Source of the DNA: a virus
Strand: one strand, 5' to 3'
Virus record (IMG/VR): IMGVR_UViG_3300017917_001172
Coordinates: 1-64,000 of that record
Length of the DNA: 64,000 bases
The position numbers and the translations under genes are program-made. Below are positions 56,297 to 64,000 of this stretch, piece by piece. Within the stretch, counting starts at the first letter, position 1. Every line of letters starts with the position of its first letter. The notes below the pieces were generated by a model, which did not search any database, was not told the origin of the DNA, and saw nothing but the letters and a program-made list of their open reading frames with translations.

Positions 56297-57309
56297 TACT
56301 TCTGGCGTGAACGGATCATCGCCAAGATGTCTTCTGCACGGGCACTACCACTGCTAGCCTTGGGAGGCTCAGTGGCTGTAGCAGTGCCGGTCTCAAAAGG
56401 GACTTCATCGTCCTCGTTCACAGCAGACTTAGCAGATACAGGTGCGGGATTCGCTGGCCTTGCCGCAGCTGAGCTACGAGCAGACTTGTCGTCTGCGTCT
56501 GCTTCGTTCCTGCTACCACCAGCGATCTGGAGACCAGCTGGCTTGTAGTATTGGCCCCAACGATCAGGATCATATGCCTGGCCATCAACGCTGGCTTCAA
56601 ACATATCCATGATCACCTGGAGCTCAGTAGACGTTGGCTTCTTGGGCAAGAAGTCCTTGAGGTTGAACAACCCGTGGGCATCGATAGCAGCACGTTCAAC
56701 ATTGCTCAGTGCAGACTCCTTGCGAGCCCACTTAGACGTGCTGTAGTCAGCGTAACCACCCTTGCTGGTCTTCGTGATGCTAAAGTCTAGACCACGATCA
56801 TAGCTGGTCGGAAGCTCTTCGATCTCACTGTCCATCAGCGCGGCCTTGACCACGTTGAAGATCTGGGGACCGATGATGAACCTACGGATTGGATTCTCAG
56901 GCTGCGTTTCTTCGCTCATGGGGCTTTCGCGAACGAAACCCTGGAACACGTAAGAACGCTTCTTCCAATACTTACGGCCTTGGTCTTCCAGTGACTTGTC
57001 CTTGAACCAACCGCGCACTTCGCTAAGAACTGGGCAAGTTTCGCCCCACATCTCGACGCAGGGAACCTGTACCTGGGCAGGCTTAGAATCCATCTGCCCT
57101 TTGACACCTGCAAACGGCAGCTTGATCATCGCACGTTCAACCCAGAAGAAATCATTGGTGTTGTCACCATCTGGGAGGAACCTAACTTTTGCTGTTGAAC
57201 CTTCTGGAATGTTCCAGTGCGGGTAGATGCCCTTGTCGCCCCCGCCCTGTCCCTGACTGCGGGACTCTTGCTGCTGTAGCCTTGCGCGAATTTCTGCTAG
57301 TGTAGCCAT
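56296..57309 (-). CDS. gp32: Single-stranded DNA-binding protein gp32
   Basis: 337 residues. The N-terminal LAEIRARLQQQESR is the cooperativity part, the core includes VRFLPDGDN, the Cys-containing zinc-type region VPCVEMWGETCPV and YVFQGFV, and the C-terminus is Ala/Ser/acidic (EDDEVPFETG) for partner binding. Coats ssDNA and coordinates UvsX and gp41. The leader carries a 16-bp hairpin (57351-57386) and AGGAG, as suits an autoregulated gene. Confidence 0.92.
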   Translation of the reverse strand: MATLAEIRARLQQQESRSQGQGGGDKGIYPHWNIPEGSTAKVRFLPDGDNTNDFFWVERAMIKLPFAGVKGQMDSKPAQVQVPCVEMWGETCPVLSEVRGWFKDKSLEDQGRKYWKKRSYVFQGFVRESPMSEETQPENPIRRFIIGPQIFNVVKAALMDSEIEELPTSYDRGLDFSITKTSKGGYADYSTSKWARKESALSNVERAAIDAHGLFNLKDFLPKKPTSTELQVIMDMFEASVDGQAYDPDRWGQYYKPAGLQIAGGSRNEADADDKSARSSAAARPANPAPVSAKSAVNEDDEVPFETGTATATEPPKASSGSARAEDILAMIRSRQK

Positions 57310-57350
57310 GATGCATATCTCCTCTGTTGCCTATTCATGCCTTAGTGTTG

Positions 57351-57386
57351 CCTTAGCACACACTGTTCACACAGTATATGCTAAGG
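57351..57386 (-). promoter_or_regulatory. 16-bp hairpin in the gp32 leader
   Basis: CCTTAGCA...TGCTAAGG closes a continuous 16-bp stem (two G-U pairs) with a GTGA loop of GNRA type on the minus-strand transcript. It starts one base after the CATAAATA motif and lies 42 bases before the gp32 ATG; between them CTAAGGCA is repeated. Candidate stability or autoregulation element, analogous in place to the T4 gene 32 operator pseudoknot. Confidence 0.65.
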
Positions 57387-57394
57387 TATTTATG
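57387..57394 (-). promoter_or_regulatory. Late-type promoter motif (CATAAATA)
   Basis: CATAAATA upstream of gp32, directly abutting the leader hairpin. Confidence 0.5.
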
Positions 57395-57418
57395 TCTGCA
57401 AATTATTTGTTGGTAAAA

Positions 57419-59803
57419 TTAGATTCCAGCGAGGGTTTTTAGGAGCTGGAGGCTTTCAGCCATCAACTTGTCCTCGTTGATGTCTGCTTCGTTGTATGGC
57501 TTGTCTTTGGTAGCTGCGATAGCCTTGTCCTTGGGCTCACCGCTCTTGACCCTGCGGGCGATCATCACATCTGCGAAATCGCTATCACCATCACCGTCCT
57601 GATCGTCCTTGACCCTTAGTTCCTTCTCGACAACTACTTCGCTGTCGTTCATCAGCAATTCGCGCACAGCAGCTTCATCAAACTTGCCCTGCACAACCAT
57701 CTTCTTCATCATCGAAGTAAGTGCAGCAGCCTTCTTGGGATCGCTAGCTGCGGCCTGCATGATAGTGCTGCCGATACCGCCTAGCATGCCCTTGGTCTGC
57801 GTTCCTGGAGCCTTGCCAGCAGCCTGAGCAGCCATTGCTTGTGCTATCTGGTTTGGAGGCGCCTTGATTCCAGCAGCTTGTGTTACTTTGCTAACGTTCT
57901 TAGCTGCCTGTTGCAGCTTGGGATCACGCAAAGCATCAGCTGGACTAGCTGGTTGCTGCGGTGCTACAGGAGCAGCTTCATTTACATCCAATGATCTGAT
58001 GATGCTGTTAACCCATGCGCTGACGTCGCTAGAACCGATCTCATCAACATCGCCTACAAATTCAGCTTCGTCTTGCGCTGCCTGCATGACCTTGTCTAGT
58101 CCATACTTCTGAACTAGATCCATGTGGCGCATCTGAATCCTGCGCAGGATAGCATTAAACGCAGGAGAATCCTCGTAATCCATGCCATAATCTGCTTCTG
58201 ATACCTGATCTTCATCCATACCAGTTACAGCCTTATGAGCAAATCTTTTAGAGATCGCTTTCTGTCGATCTGCGTCTCTTGTCTTCTCCTTGCTATATTC
58301 TGGACTGATTCGAGAGACCAGTGATACTTTAGACTTTGCTTGATCTCTGTAAAATCTTTCATTGTCGGCATATTTCTTAGACCAATCAGCAGCATCTTTT
58401 TCATAATCTTCTGGCATTAACTCAGTTGCCCAAGACTCAAATGCTTCTGCTTCATGGAAGCCGCCTTCACGCTTCTTCTTAGCGCCATATACTTCCCTTG
58501 GATCCTTGCGCACCATCTCTCCGTATGCAGGATCAGTTGCCATCTTCTTGATGTCGTCCATGTAACGCTTGGCTAGCAACATGCCTAGTTGCTTGTCCTT
58601 GGGATCTAGTTCTCTGTCGTGTAGCCTCTCAGCTACATCGCTAGCAAAGTTTGCTAGTGCATCCATGTCGTCACCGATCGCTCTGCTAGCAATGTCGGAA
58701 AGGATGAAGCCCATCAAGCCCATTGCATCAGTGAACTTGGTCTTGCGGATCATCTGATCGGCTGCTGGATCAGCTTTCAGCACTATCAGCTTTTTGGGAT
58801 CCTTAATCATCTTCTCTACTGAGCCTGAAGCTTCAGTGATCTCTGCGCTTGCCAATGCGCGACCTACGGCTGGTAATAGCTGTTCCATCTTTTGATCCCA
58901 TACTTTCCTAGTGAATATTTCCTTGATCTCGTCCAGCTTGCCGTTTGGGTCAGCATCGCTTGGCTTGTAATTCTCTGCATAGGTCTTGTAACCATTAGGA
59001 TGGCTCAATGCACCTAGCGTAGCCTTCAGTCCTTGATATCTTTCCACAATCTTGTTGCGTATCTCAGCAGCATGCTCATCTTCCATAGCGTGGCTGCGAG
59101 TCATCCTAGCAAACTTGCTGAGATCGCGCATCTCGCCAATCATGCCTAGTATGTGCTTGCCCATGTCATCGTATGGAGTGCCGCCCTCTGAGACGTGGCG
59201 TGCCATCGCTCTTGCACCAGTTAGATAATTGTATGGGAACTTGTAACGCTCACCATCTGAACGCTCTAGATAGATGCCATGTATGCTTCTTGACCTAGCG
59301 CCAGGCACTGCTTCATCTACGCTCTTGCTGTGTTGGACTATTATCTTCACAGACTCGAGAGCTTGATAGCTCCTGCGCTTGCTGCCCCACATGGTGCTTT
59401 CGCTGATGCTAACGTCTTTTTCCTTCATAGTACCGTCTGCCTTGCTTAACCAATCAAAATCTCTTGAGTCTAGCTGATCCTTGGCCATGTCTCTTGCATC
59501 AAACGTGAGGAGGTTACGCTTGGCAAATTCTCGCAGTTCTTTCAAGAATCCGTACCAAGCAGCCTTGTCCTCGACTGCATCGACTATGTTCTCGCCAAAG
59601 AACACTTTCATGCCCCTACCATCTACCAAGCTGATGCTGACTGGGCCAACAGGCTTGTCATTTTCCTTGTAGATTATGTTAAAGAATCTAGCTTCTGAGG
59701 GCTCAGTAGTGCTCTCAGATTTCTCGTTACCCAGCGTTACTGGGCTGAAACGGCTTCTCAGCTTTTGGAATAGATCATTTGCTGTTTTATCAATCGGGCG
59801 CAT
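57419..59803 (-). CDS. Large conserved T4-superfamily protein, 794 aa
   Basis: Starts MRPIDKTANDLFQKLRSRFSPVTLG. The N-terminal 240 residues (QARFFN-like start, VSISLVDGRGMKVFF, NLLTFDARD, SRSIHGIYLERSDGERYKFPYNYLTGARAMARHV) match in pattern a large protein of cyanophage-like viruses, probably virion-associated. The rest is helical, with an Ala/Gln/Pro-rich stretch (about 620-690) and a D-x-D-x-D-G-D-x-D calcium-like loop (DDQDGDGDSD) near the end. A GCTAAATA motif is four bases before the ATG; no ribosome site. Confidence 0.68.
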   Translation of the reverse strand: MRPIDKTANDLFQKLRSRFSPVTLGNEKSESTTEPSEARFFNIIYKENDKPVGPVSISLVDGRGMKVFFGENIVDAVEDKAAWYGFLKELREFAKRNLLTFDARDMAKDQLDSRDFDWLSKADGTMKEKDVSISESTMWGSKRRSYQALESVKIIVQHSKSVDEAVPGARSRSIHGIYLERSDGERYKFPYNYLTGARAMARHVSEGGTPYDDMGKHILGMIGEMRDLSKFARMTRSHAMEDEHAAEIRNKIVERYQGLKATLGALSHPNGYKTYAENYKPSDADPNGKLDEIKEIFTRKVWDQKMEQLLPAVGRALASAEITEASGSVEKMIKDPKKLIVLKADPAADQMIRKTKFTDAMGLMGFILSDIASRAIGDDMDALANFASDVAERLHDRELDPKDKQLGMLLAKRYMDDIKKMATDPAYGEMVRKDPREVYGAKKKREGGFHEAEAFESWATELMPEDYEKDAADWSKKYADNERFYRDQAKSKVSLVSRISPEYSKEKTRDADRQKAISKRFAHKAVTGMDEDQVSEADYGMDYEDSPAFNAILRRIQMRHMDLVQKYGLDKVMQAAQDEAEFVGDVDEIGSSDVSAWVNSIIRSLDVNEAAPVAPQQPASPADALRDPKLQQAAKNVSKVTQAAGIKAPPNQIAQAMAAQAAGKAPGTQTKGMLGGIGSTIMQAAASDPKKAAALTSMMKKMVVQGKFDEAAVRELLMNDSEVVVEKELRVKDDQDGDGDSDFADVMIARRVKSGEPKDKAIAATKDKPYNEADINEDKLMAESLQLLKTLAGI

Positions 59804-59807
59804 GCGA

Positions 59808-59815
59808 TATTTAGC
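59808..59815 (-). promoter_or_regulatory. Late-type promoter motif (GCTAAATA)
   Basis: GCTAAATA four bases before the ATG at 59803. Confidence 0.45.
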
Positions 59816-59830
59816 GCGGATTAGATTTTC

Positions 59831-61393
59831 TTAAAGCACGATGAATGGCATGGGTTCTATCATGTCTGCAGGATTATCCTTCAAGCTTTCAGCTATGCTA
59901 GCATCGTAATGCTTGAGGATGTTGGCCATGTTTACAGCTAGCAGCGTAGCAGAAACTAGATCGTCTTTTTCGCCAGTCTTTGCAGCAAATCCTGCACCGT
60001 GTGCAACAAAGGTCTTGAGCTCAGATATCAAGGGCTTGCTGAATATTCTCATCTTGCCCGTTTCTACCCAATGCTTGAGCTTGGCACAAGCTGCGACCTT
60101 CTTGGTATTTGTGGTGTTGAATCCTTTGCGATAGCGCCTAGCAGCCCCTGCCTTGTAAGGCTCTGAAAGGAAGGTCCCGTGTATGTTTTCCTCGCCGATC
60201 TCAGCTATGACGTTTAGCGCAGCTTCGCCTATGGTGTTGTTTTCTACCGTATAATAGATGTTGTTAGCGTCATCAATCTGCTCTGCTAGATACCTGTTGA
60301 TCTCCTTGAGTATGATGACCTGCCGCGTTATAGGGGTCTTGTTATGCATCCATTCTGCGACCTGCTTCATGCCCTGCAATTGGAAGACCTGGATAGCAGC
60401 ATCATCGCCGCCGGTACCTAGGCTAGGATCCCAGCTGACTAGATAGGTCATGCCCTTGACGGGCTTCGCATACCAGCGCACCTGTCCTTGGCGTTCTATG
60501 GGATCTGATCCTTCCATCTCAGACAGGAACAAGCTGGATATCAGCGTCTCGTCATAGATGATGAATTCGCAGTTGTGTTCGCGACGGAAGCGTTCTGTGC
60601 CAATGCGGCCTTCTTCCTCTTGCGCCCATGTCTTGTCTCGGTCAGGGTGTGCATCCCACTTGGCAAGATAGTGTGCAAACCCGTTTATGCCTATCTTGGT
60701 AGTGTTACCAAACTCGTCTATGTTCTTCAGTGCGCCGCGCCAGATGGTGCTGAACTGATCGTCGTCTGAGTTTGGCGTTGAGGTTATGATTGCCTTACCA
60801 CCAGTTGCTAGAGTAGGAGATATTGAAGCCCAGAACTCTCTAGCGATTCCTGGTCTCACGAACGCAAACTCGTCAGCGTATAGCATTGATATGGACATAC
60901 CGCGTCCGGTTGTTTCTGTTGTCGTCGCTGAAACGATTCTGCTGCCGTTATCAAAGTCGATGCTGCCCTTGTTGTATGATACCACACCGCAGCGTATGTG
61001 ATCAGGGCAAGCTTCGTAGGCATAGCGTATGCGCTGCATGATTTCCTGCGCGCCTGTGTACTTGTGAGCGGCGATCAAGATCGTGCTGTCTGGCACGAAC
61101 ATGGCAAACCAAAGCAGGTATCCTGCTGCAACTGTGGTCTTGCCCATCTGCCTTCCCAGCATGTTGATCGAGAACCTGTTCTCGTGATAGACATGTATGA
61201 GGTCTACCTGGTAAGGAAAGGGATCAAACTTCAGCTTGCCCTTGGTAGGATGCTGTATGTAGAAGAAGTTACGCAGGAAGTATTCAGGACCATTGTCAGG
61301 ATCAGCAGAACTAACAAACTCTGCTATCTGCTGGTCCGTAAAGTCTTGCTTCTGATGCGCTTTCTTGATTAGTACGTTATCTGTGCTGCTCAT
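59831..61393 (-). CDS. gp17: Terminase large subunit
   Basis: 520 residues. ATPase with Walker A-like LGRQMGKT (79-86), Walker B MLYADEF (170-176) and TSTPN coupling motif. The RNase H-like nuclease has D in VSWDPSLGTGGDD (about 322), E in TVENNTIGE and D in EKDDLVSA. Packages DNA into the prohead. Gene start overlaps the upstream 82-residue gene by four bases. Confidence 0.94.
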   Translation of the reverse strand: MSSTDNVLIKKAHQKQDFTDQQIAEFVSSADPDNGPEYFLRNFFYIQHPTKGKLKFDPFPYQVDLIHVYHENRFSINMLGRQMGKTTVAAGYLLWFAMFVPDSTILIAAHKYTGAQEIMQRIRYAYEACPDHIRCGVVSYNKGSIDFDNGSRIVSATTTETTGRGMSISMLYADEFAFVRPGIAREFWASISPTLATGGKAIITSTPNSDDDQFSTIWRGALKNIDEFGNTTKIGINGFAHYLAKWDAHPDRDKTWAQEEEGRIGTERFRREHNCEFIIYDETLISSLFLSEMEGSDPIERQGQVRWYAKPVKGMTYLVSWDPSLGTGGDDAAIQVFQLQGMKQVAEWMHNKTPITRQVIILKEINRYLAEQIDDANNIYYTVENNTIGEAALNVIAEIGEENIHGTFLSEPYKAGAARRYRKGFNTTNTKKVAACAKLKHWVETGKMRIFSKPLISELKTFVAHGAGFAAKTGEKDDLVSATLLAVNMANILKHYDASIAESLKDNPADMIEPMPFIVL

Positions 61394-61638
61394 ATCATGT
61401 ACTTATGAGTGAAATTGATCCGTTTCATCCCGCCCCAATAGTCTGCGTGGCTTAAATATATTGCTTGGATACGAGCCTCTATGTTGTTCTTCCAGTGATC
61501 CAAAAACTTGTGTATCCTCGGAAAATCTGGATTCTGATCCACAGTCTGCCATAAGAATTCTTGGATCAAATGGCTGTGATCAGGCATGTAGTAATATATC
61601 TGTACGGTGGTCAACCGTTCTTCGAATAACTGACCCAT
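61390..61638 (-). CDS. Conserved protein preceding the terminase, 82 aa
   Basis: Contains VQIYYYMPDHSHLIQEFLWQTVDQNPDFPRIHKFLDHW, conserved in pattern in cyanophage-like viruses. ATG at 61638 is exactly five bases after AATAAATA, without ribosome site, so leaderless. Coupled to gp17 by ATGA overlap. A packaging role such as small terminase is possible but not shown by sequence. Confidence 0.68.
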   Translation of the reverse strand: MGQLFEERLTTVQIYYYMPDHSHLIQEFLWQTVDQNPDFPRIHKFLDHWKNNIEARIQAIYLSHADYWGGMKRINFTHKYMI

Positions 61639-61643
61639 GCAAA

Positions 61644-61651
61644 TATTTATT
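61644..61651 (-). promoter_or_regulatory. Late-type promoter motif (AATAAATA)
   Basis: AATAAATA five bases before the ATG of the gene at 61390-61638, heading the terminase unit. Confidence 0.55.
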
Positions 61652-61729
61652 ATGGTTCTGGTCCAATTTATTGGTTGGCGTATCCTTGCCTTCGTATATA
61701 GTAAAGAGAGAGAAAGATGGAAGAAGAAA

Positions 61730-62248
61730 ATGAGTGATTGCTTGATCTTAAACGCAGATTATCGTCCGCTTTGCTATCTGCCCCTTTCCACGATTCCGTG
61801 GCAGCAGGCAGTCAAGCTTAGCTTCTTGGGTCGAATCAAGATCCTAGAAACATATGATGATTGGGAGGTCCGTAGCCCCAGCACCATAATGAAGGTGCCT
61901 GCACTAGCCATCACCCGAGAGTACATGAAGTACAAGCGAGCAGTTCGCTTCTCTCGCAAGAACCTGTATCTGCGCGACTTGTATCAGTGCCAGTACTGCG
62001 GGGAGACTTGTGACACGCATGAGTTAACAATCGACCACGTGATCCCGGTTTCCAAAGGCGGCAAGACCACGTGGGACAACTGCGTGACGGCTTGCTATGA
62101 TTGCAACTTCGAGAAGGGTAACAAGCATCAGCTGCCCAAGAGGTTGCCTTTCAAGCCCGAGTATTGGCATCTTGTGGGCGCAAACGCTGAAAAGCTAGGT
62201 TGGCACATCAAGCATCCTAGCTGGAACGACTACATGAACATCAAGTAG
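61730..62248 (+). CDS. HNH endonuclease next to terminase
   Basis: 172 residues from MSDCLILNADYRPL. A conserved N-terminal domain (YDDWEVRSPSTIMKVP, RKNLYLRDLYQCQYCG) leads to the HNH core: C-x-x-C, LTIDHVIPVSKGGKTTWDN, ACYDCN with K-G-N. This build is frequent in phages and is often conserved rather than a mobile homing enzyme; HNH proteins beside terminases can assist packaging. Divergent from the terminase unit. Confidence 0.82.
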   Translation: MSDCLILNADYRPLCYLPLSTIPWQQAVKLSFLGRIKILETYDDWEVRSPSTIMKVPALAITREYMKYKRAVRFSRKNLYLRDLYQCQYCGETCDTHELTIDHVIPVSKGGKTTWDNCVTACYDCNFEKGNKHQLPKRLPFKPEYWHLVGANAEKLGWHIKHPSWNDYMNIK

Positions 62249-62999
62249 ATTTCATTTTACAGTTGTCTTGATGCCAACGTAAATGATTGCCTTTAGTATT
62301 TTCCTTGCCGCAATGTTCACACTTGTATAAGACGGACATTGCGGCAATATAGTTTTTACGTTCCTCTTCGGTTGGCACACGTCCTTTAATTTTAGCTCGT
62401 TGTTTTTCAACTGCTTCTCTATTTTTAGGTTTTCCTTTAAGCGATGCTGATATTTTTTGCTTAAATTCTTCTGATCTTGTGTAAGTTTTACCTAAATTTA
62501 TTTCTCTTAATTTTTGTTTAGTTTCATTAGTATGAGGCTTGCGAGGTTTACCTTTTTGTTTTTTTGATTGTAACGCACGGTGTTCGTCGGTTCTAACTTT
62601 GCCAACATTTTTTCCCTTCATTGATTCGGATAATTTCTTTTTTGCTTCTTCGCTCATTGGTTGTCGCGTTTTTCCTAAATGAGCTTTTGATATTTTTTCT
62701 TTTGTTTCATCTGACAACTTACTTCCTTTTTCTGCACCTTTGCCACCATCGCCGCCATCTGTTTGGTTTCGTAATATTCCAGTTCCCTTATCAATTCTTC
62801 CGTACCACCGAATAAGCCAACACTCTAACGCTAGACTTCCTGTAACTGTAAGATTGTTTTCAACAATAATAATTCTATTAGGATCAGTAGGCTTTCCGAC
62901 TTCGTATCTGCCCTTGTCCCAAGCTCTTTTTCCAGAGCCTTTACCAATGTAATACGGAGAACCGTCCTCTCGTAAATATGCGTAAACATAGTATTTCAT
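62241..62999 (-). CDS. GIY-YIG homing endonuclease with NUMOD repeats
   Basis: 252 residues from MKYYVYAYLREDG, where ATG is five bases after GATAAATA. GIY-YIG core: YVYAYL...PYYIGKG, then ECWLIRWYGR. A series of NUMOD3-like repeats follows (SDETKEKISKAHLGK, SEEAKKKLSESMKGK and so on, about residues 95-205) and a C-terminal finger CEHCGKENTKGNHLRWHQDNC. The gene is markedly AT-richer than its neighbours. Free-standing homing endonuclease placed between conserved head-region genes. Confidence 0.85.
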   Translation of the reverse strand: MKYYVYAYLREDGSPYYIGKGSGKRAWDKGRYEVGKPTDPNRIIIVENNLTVTGSLALECWLIRWYGRIDKGTGILRNQTDGGDGGKGAEKGSKLSDETKEKISKAHLGKTRQPMSEEAKKKLSESMKGKNVGKVRTDEHRALQSKKQKGKPRKPHTNETKQKLREINLGKTYTRSEEFKQKISASLKGKPKNREAVEKQRAKIKGRVPTEEERKNYIAAMSVLYKCEHCGKENTKGNHLRWHQDNCKMKST

Positions 63000-63004
63000 A
63001 TGTT

Positions 63005-63012
63005 TATTTATC
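63005..63012 (-). promoter_or_regulatory. Late-type promoter motif (GATAAATA)
   Basis: GATAAATA five bases before the ATG of the GIY-YIG endonuclease. Confidence 0.55.
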
Positions 63013-63037
63013 ACCAGTTAGTTACAGTTAAGTGAAG

Positions 63038-63238
63038 TTAGATAGGAGTTTCTTTTGTTAATGCTGTTCGTGCAAACCAAAGCCTAAACCAAGCATCTGT
63101 GCCAGGCTCTATCTTGCGTTCTTGCTGTATAGCAGCCTTCTCAGTGCCAGTCATGCTGATGTTGCTGCCCACTTGCACTGGGCTCATGCTGGCAAGATTC
63201 TTTATCCCAGCTAACGCTCTGAGAGTATCGATATCCAT
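63038..63238 (-). CDS. Conserved virion-region protein, 66 aa
   Basis: MDIDTLRALAGIK, then VGSNISMTGTEKAAIQQERKIEPGTDAWFRLWFAR, a pattern recalled from small proteins in the head gene region of cyanophage-like viruses. ATG overlaps the upstream stop (TGATG). Function unknown. Confidence 0.7.
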   Translation of the reverse strand: MDIDTLRALAGIKNLASMSPVQVGSNISMTGTEKAAIQQERKIEPGTDAWFRLWFARTALTKETPI

Positions 63239-63615
63239 CAGACGCCGTACTTGTTCTTCTTCTTAGCTGCTACAGGGCTGACAGAATTAGTGTCTTCAGC
63301 TTCTTGGCTGCGCATGTCGCCGTGGTTGAGATCTTCGTGATCAGCACCTACTGTGTTATAGGCATGCCTTAGCATCTCATGTTCAATGTCACTGTAAGGA
63401 TGTGCGCTCTTCTTCTTGCCTATCCAGCTCTTAGCGTCCATCTCTATGGGATTGATGCCATCGGCACAGGCCAGCGCAAGGCTAAGCCTGTACATGGTAT
63501 AATCGCTGTTCATCTTCTCGTTGTCAGAATAGAGATGGAGACCACGTGTAGCACGTTGCTGATCGCTTGGCATCTTGCCTTGCTTAGCTTCGTTTATGAA
63601 CTCCTTGGCGCGCAT
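63238..63615 (-). CDS. Conserved protein with T4 capsid-targeting-like N-terminus, 125 aa
   Basis: Start at 63615 (MRAKEFINEAKQGK) is fixed by TGATG overlap with the upstream stop. This N-terminus strongly resembles the T4 internal-protein targeting peptide, and I-N-E then A is a prohead protease type site. The body has MNSDYTMYRLSLALACADG and SWIGKKKSAHPYSDIEHEM, conserved in cyanophage-like viruses. Probably packaged in the head or made during its assembly. Confidence 0.7.
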   Translation of the reverse strand: MRAKEFINEAKQGKMPSDQQRATRGLHLYSDNEKMNSDYTMYRLSLALACADGINPIEMDAKSWIGKKKSAHPYSDIEHEMLRHAYNTVGADHEDLNHGDMRSQEAEDTNSVSPVAAKKKNKYGV

Positions 63616-64000
63616 CACACAATCTTTGAGACTGGCTTCTTGGACCACATCCTGCATGACCAGTAGCCAGCCTTAGTGCGATCCTTCTTGTCAGAGCAGT
63701 TGTGGCGAGCGCGGAAGTTCTTCCTGCGAGCTGGGTTGTCGCGCTTGATCTCCATGTTCTTGTCACCAAAGTTGACCTTCTTAACGTTACCACTCTTGGG
63801 ATCACGCACATAGACCTTGTACTTCTTGACGTCACCCGACATTGGCTTGCCTAGCTTAACATCGCGACCTTGATATTCTGCTTCATCGACCTTGTTCATC
63901 TTTTTTAGCTTAGCGATCTTTGTTCTGATTGCATCTAGCTCTTGGCTAAGTGGATCATTCAATCCTACTTTACCACCTTGCTTAACAATGCTGTCGATCT
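63615..64000 (-). CDS. Conserved basic protein, 5' end outside the window
   Basis: The frame is open from the right edge; a TTG at 63962 could be read as start, but coding-like sequence (IVKQGGKVGLND) continues beyond it, so the gene is cut by the window edge. The C-terminal part KYKVYVRDPKSGNVKKVNFGD...NPARRKNFRARHNCSDKKDRTKAGYWSCRMW is a conserved motif in many T4-superfamily phages near head genes, with two cysteines. Function unknown. Confidence 0.72.
   Translation of the reverse strand, partial: IDSIVKQGGKVGLNDPLSQELDAIRTKIAKLKKMNKVDEAEYQGRDVKLGKPMSGDVKKYKVYVRDPKSGNVKKVNFGDKNMEIKRDNPARRKNFRARHNCSDKKDRTKAGYWSCRMWSKKPVSKIV

Noticed and set aside
1-64000. Integrated prophage or genomic island
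   Set aside because: No integrase, attachment repeats or flanking host genes; gene content is that of a lytic T4-like virus.

Overview
The window reads as part of the genome of a large lytic T4-superfamily myovirus. Hallmarks are the large terminase (gp17), UvsX, UvsW, gp32, gp41 helicase, gp61-type primase, class I ribonucleotide reductase with glutaredoxin, a PAAR spike tip, late promoters of the TATAAATA type and many small genes of the kind conserved in cyanophage-like T4 relatives. The host is probably an alphaproteobacterium (inference): the phage carries a circularly permuted, two-piece tmRNA as in that class, a DUF992 exported protein and a DUF6614 protein typical of that class, and many apparently leaderless genes. 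No integrase, attachment site or CRISPR array was seen. Both ends of the window cut through phage sequence.

Layout. 1-2016: minus-strand early mini-genes, each small group behind a TTGAC-N16-TATTAT promoter and followed by copies of a CTAAGTCATTGA motif and small terminators. 2184-6299: exported proteins (Pro-rich, DUF992, L,D-transpeptidase) and a translation unit made of a permuted tmRNA, a short TilS and a CAU-anticodon tRNA, next to an HNH homing endonuclease that runs into the tRNA. 6313-11057: a 1170-residue virion protein with an M15-type peptidase domain, a PAAR tip, a 2OG-Fe(II) oxygenase and a small basic-site protein. 11054-17423: nucleotide metabolism (glutaredoxin, NrdB, NrdA) interleaved with two methyltransferases and an amidinotransferase. 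17460-25394: tail spike/fibre, PD-(D/E)XK nuclease and a series of virion-type genes, several with N-termini that look like T4 capsid-targeting sequences. 25447-34377: replication and recombination (gp41, gp61, UvsW) with conserved proteins including a shrunken DNA polymerase III alpha-like protein. 34487-37494: a second early region (AAA+ ATPase, TOPRIM, GIY-YIG, SprT-like protease).

37553-50454 is a large surface-glycan module on both strands: KdsA, KdsB, a cytidylyltransferase-cupin fusion, a sugar nucleotidyltransferase, several glycosyltransferases, three KpsC/KpsS-like proteins, a HAD phosphatase, a DeoD purine nucleoside phosphorylase, a methyltransferase-sulfotransferase fusion and a NodU-type carbamoyltransferase. 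50545-57309 is a tightly overlapping run from gp32 to UvsX into which a second sulfotransferase, two radical SAM enzymes and a short-chain dehydrogenase are spliced. 57419-64000 holds a large conserved protein, the terminase, two more homing-type endonucleases and a cluster of conserved virion-type genes running off the right edge.

How it may work together: early promoters drive host-takeover mini-genes. The replication, recombination and RNR genes make DNA. The tmRNA-TilS-tRNA unit would support late translation. Late NATAAATA promoters, often placed so close to the ATG that the transcript would have no leader, drive structural and glycan genes. The glycan module probably makes or decorates a Kdo-containing polysaccharide on the host surface or the virion.
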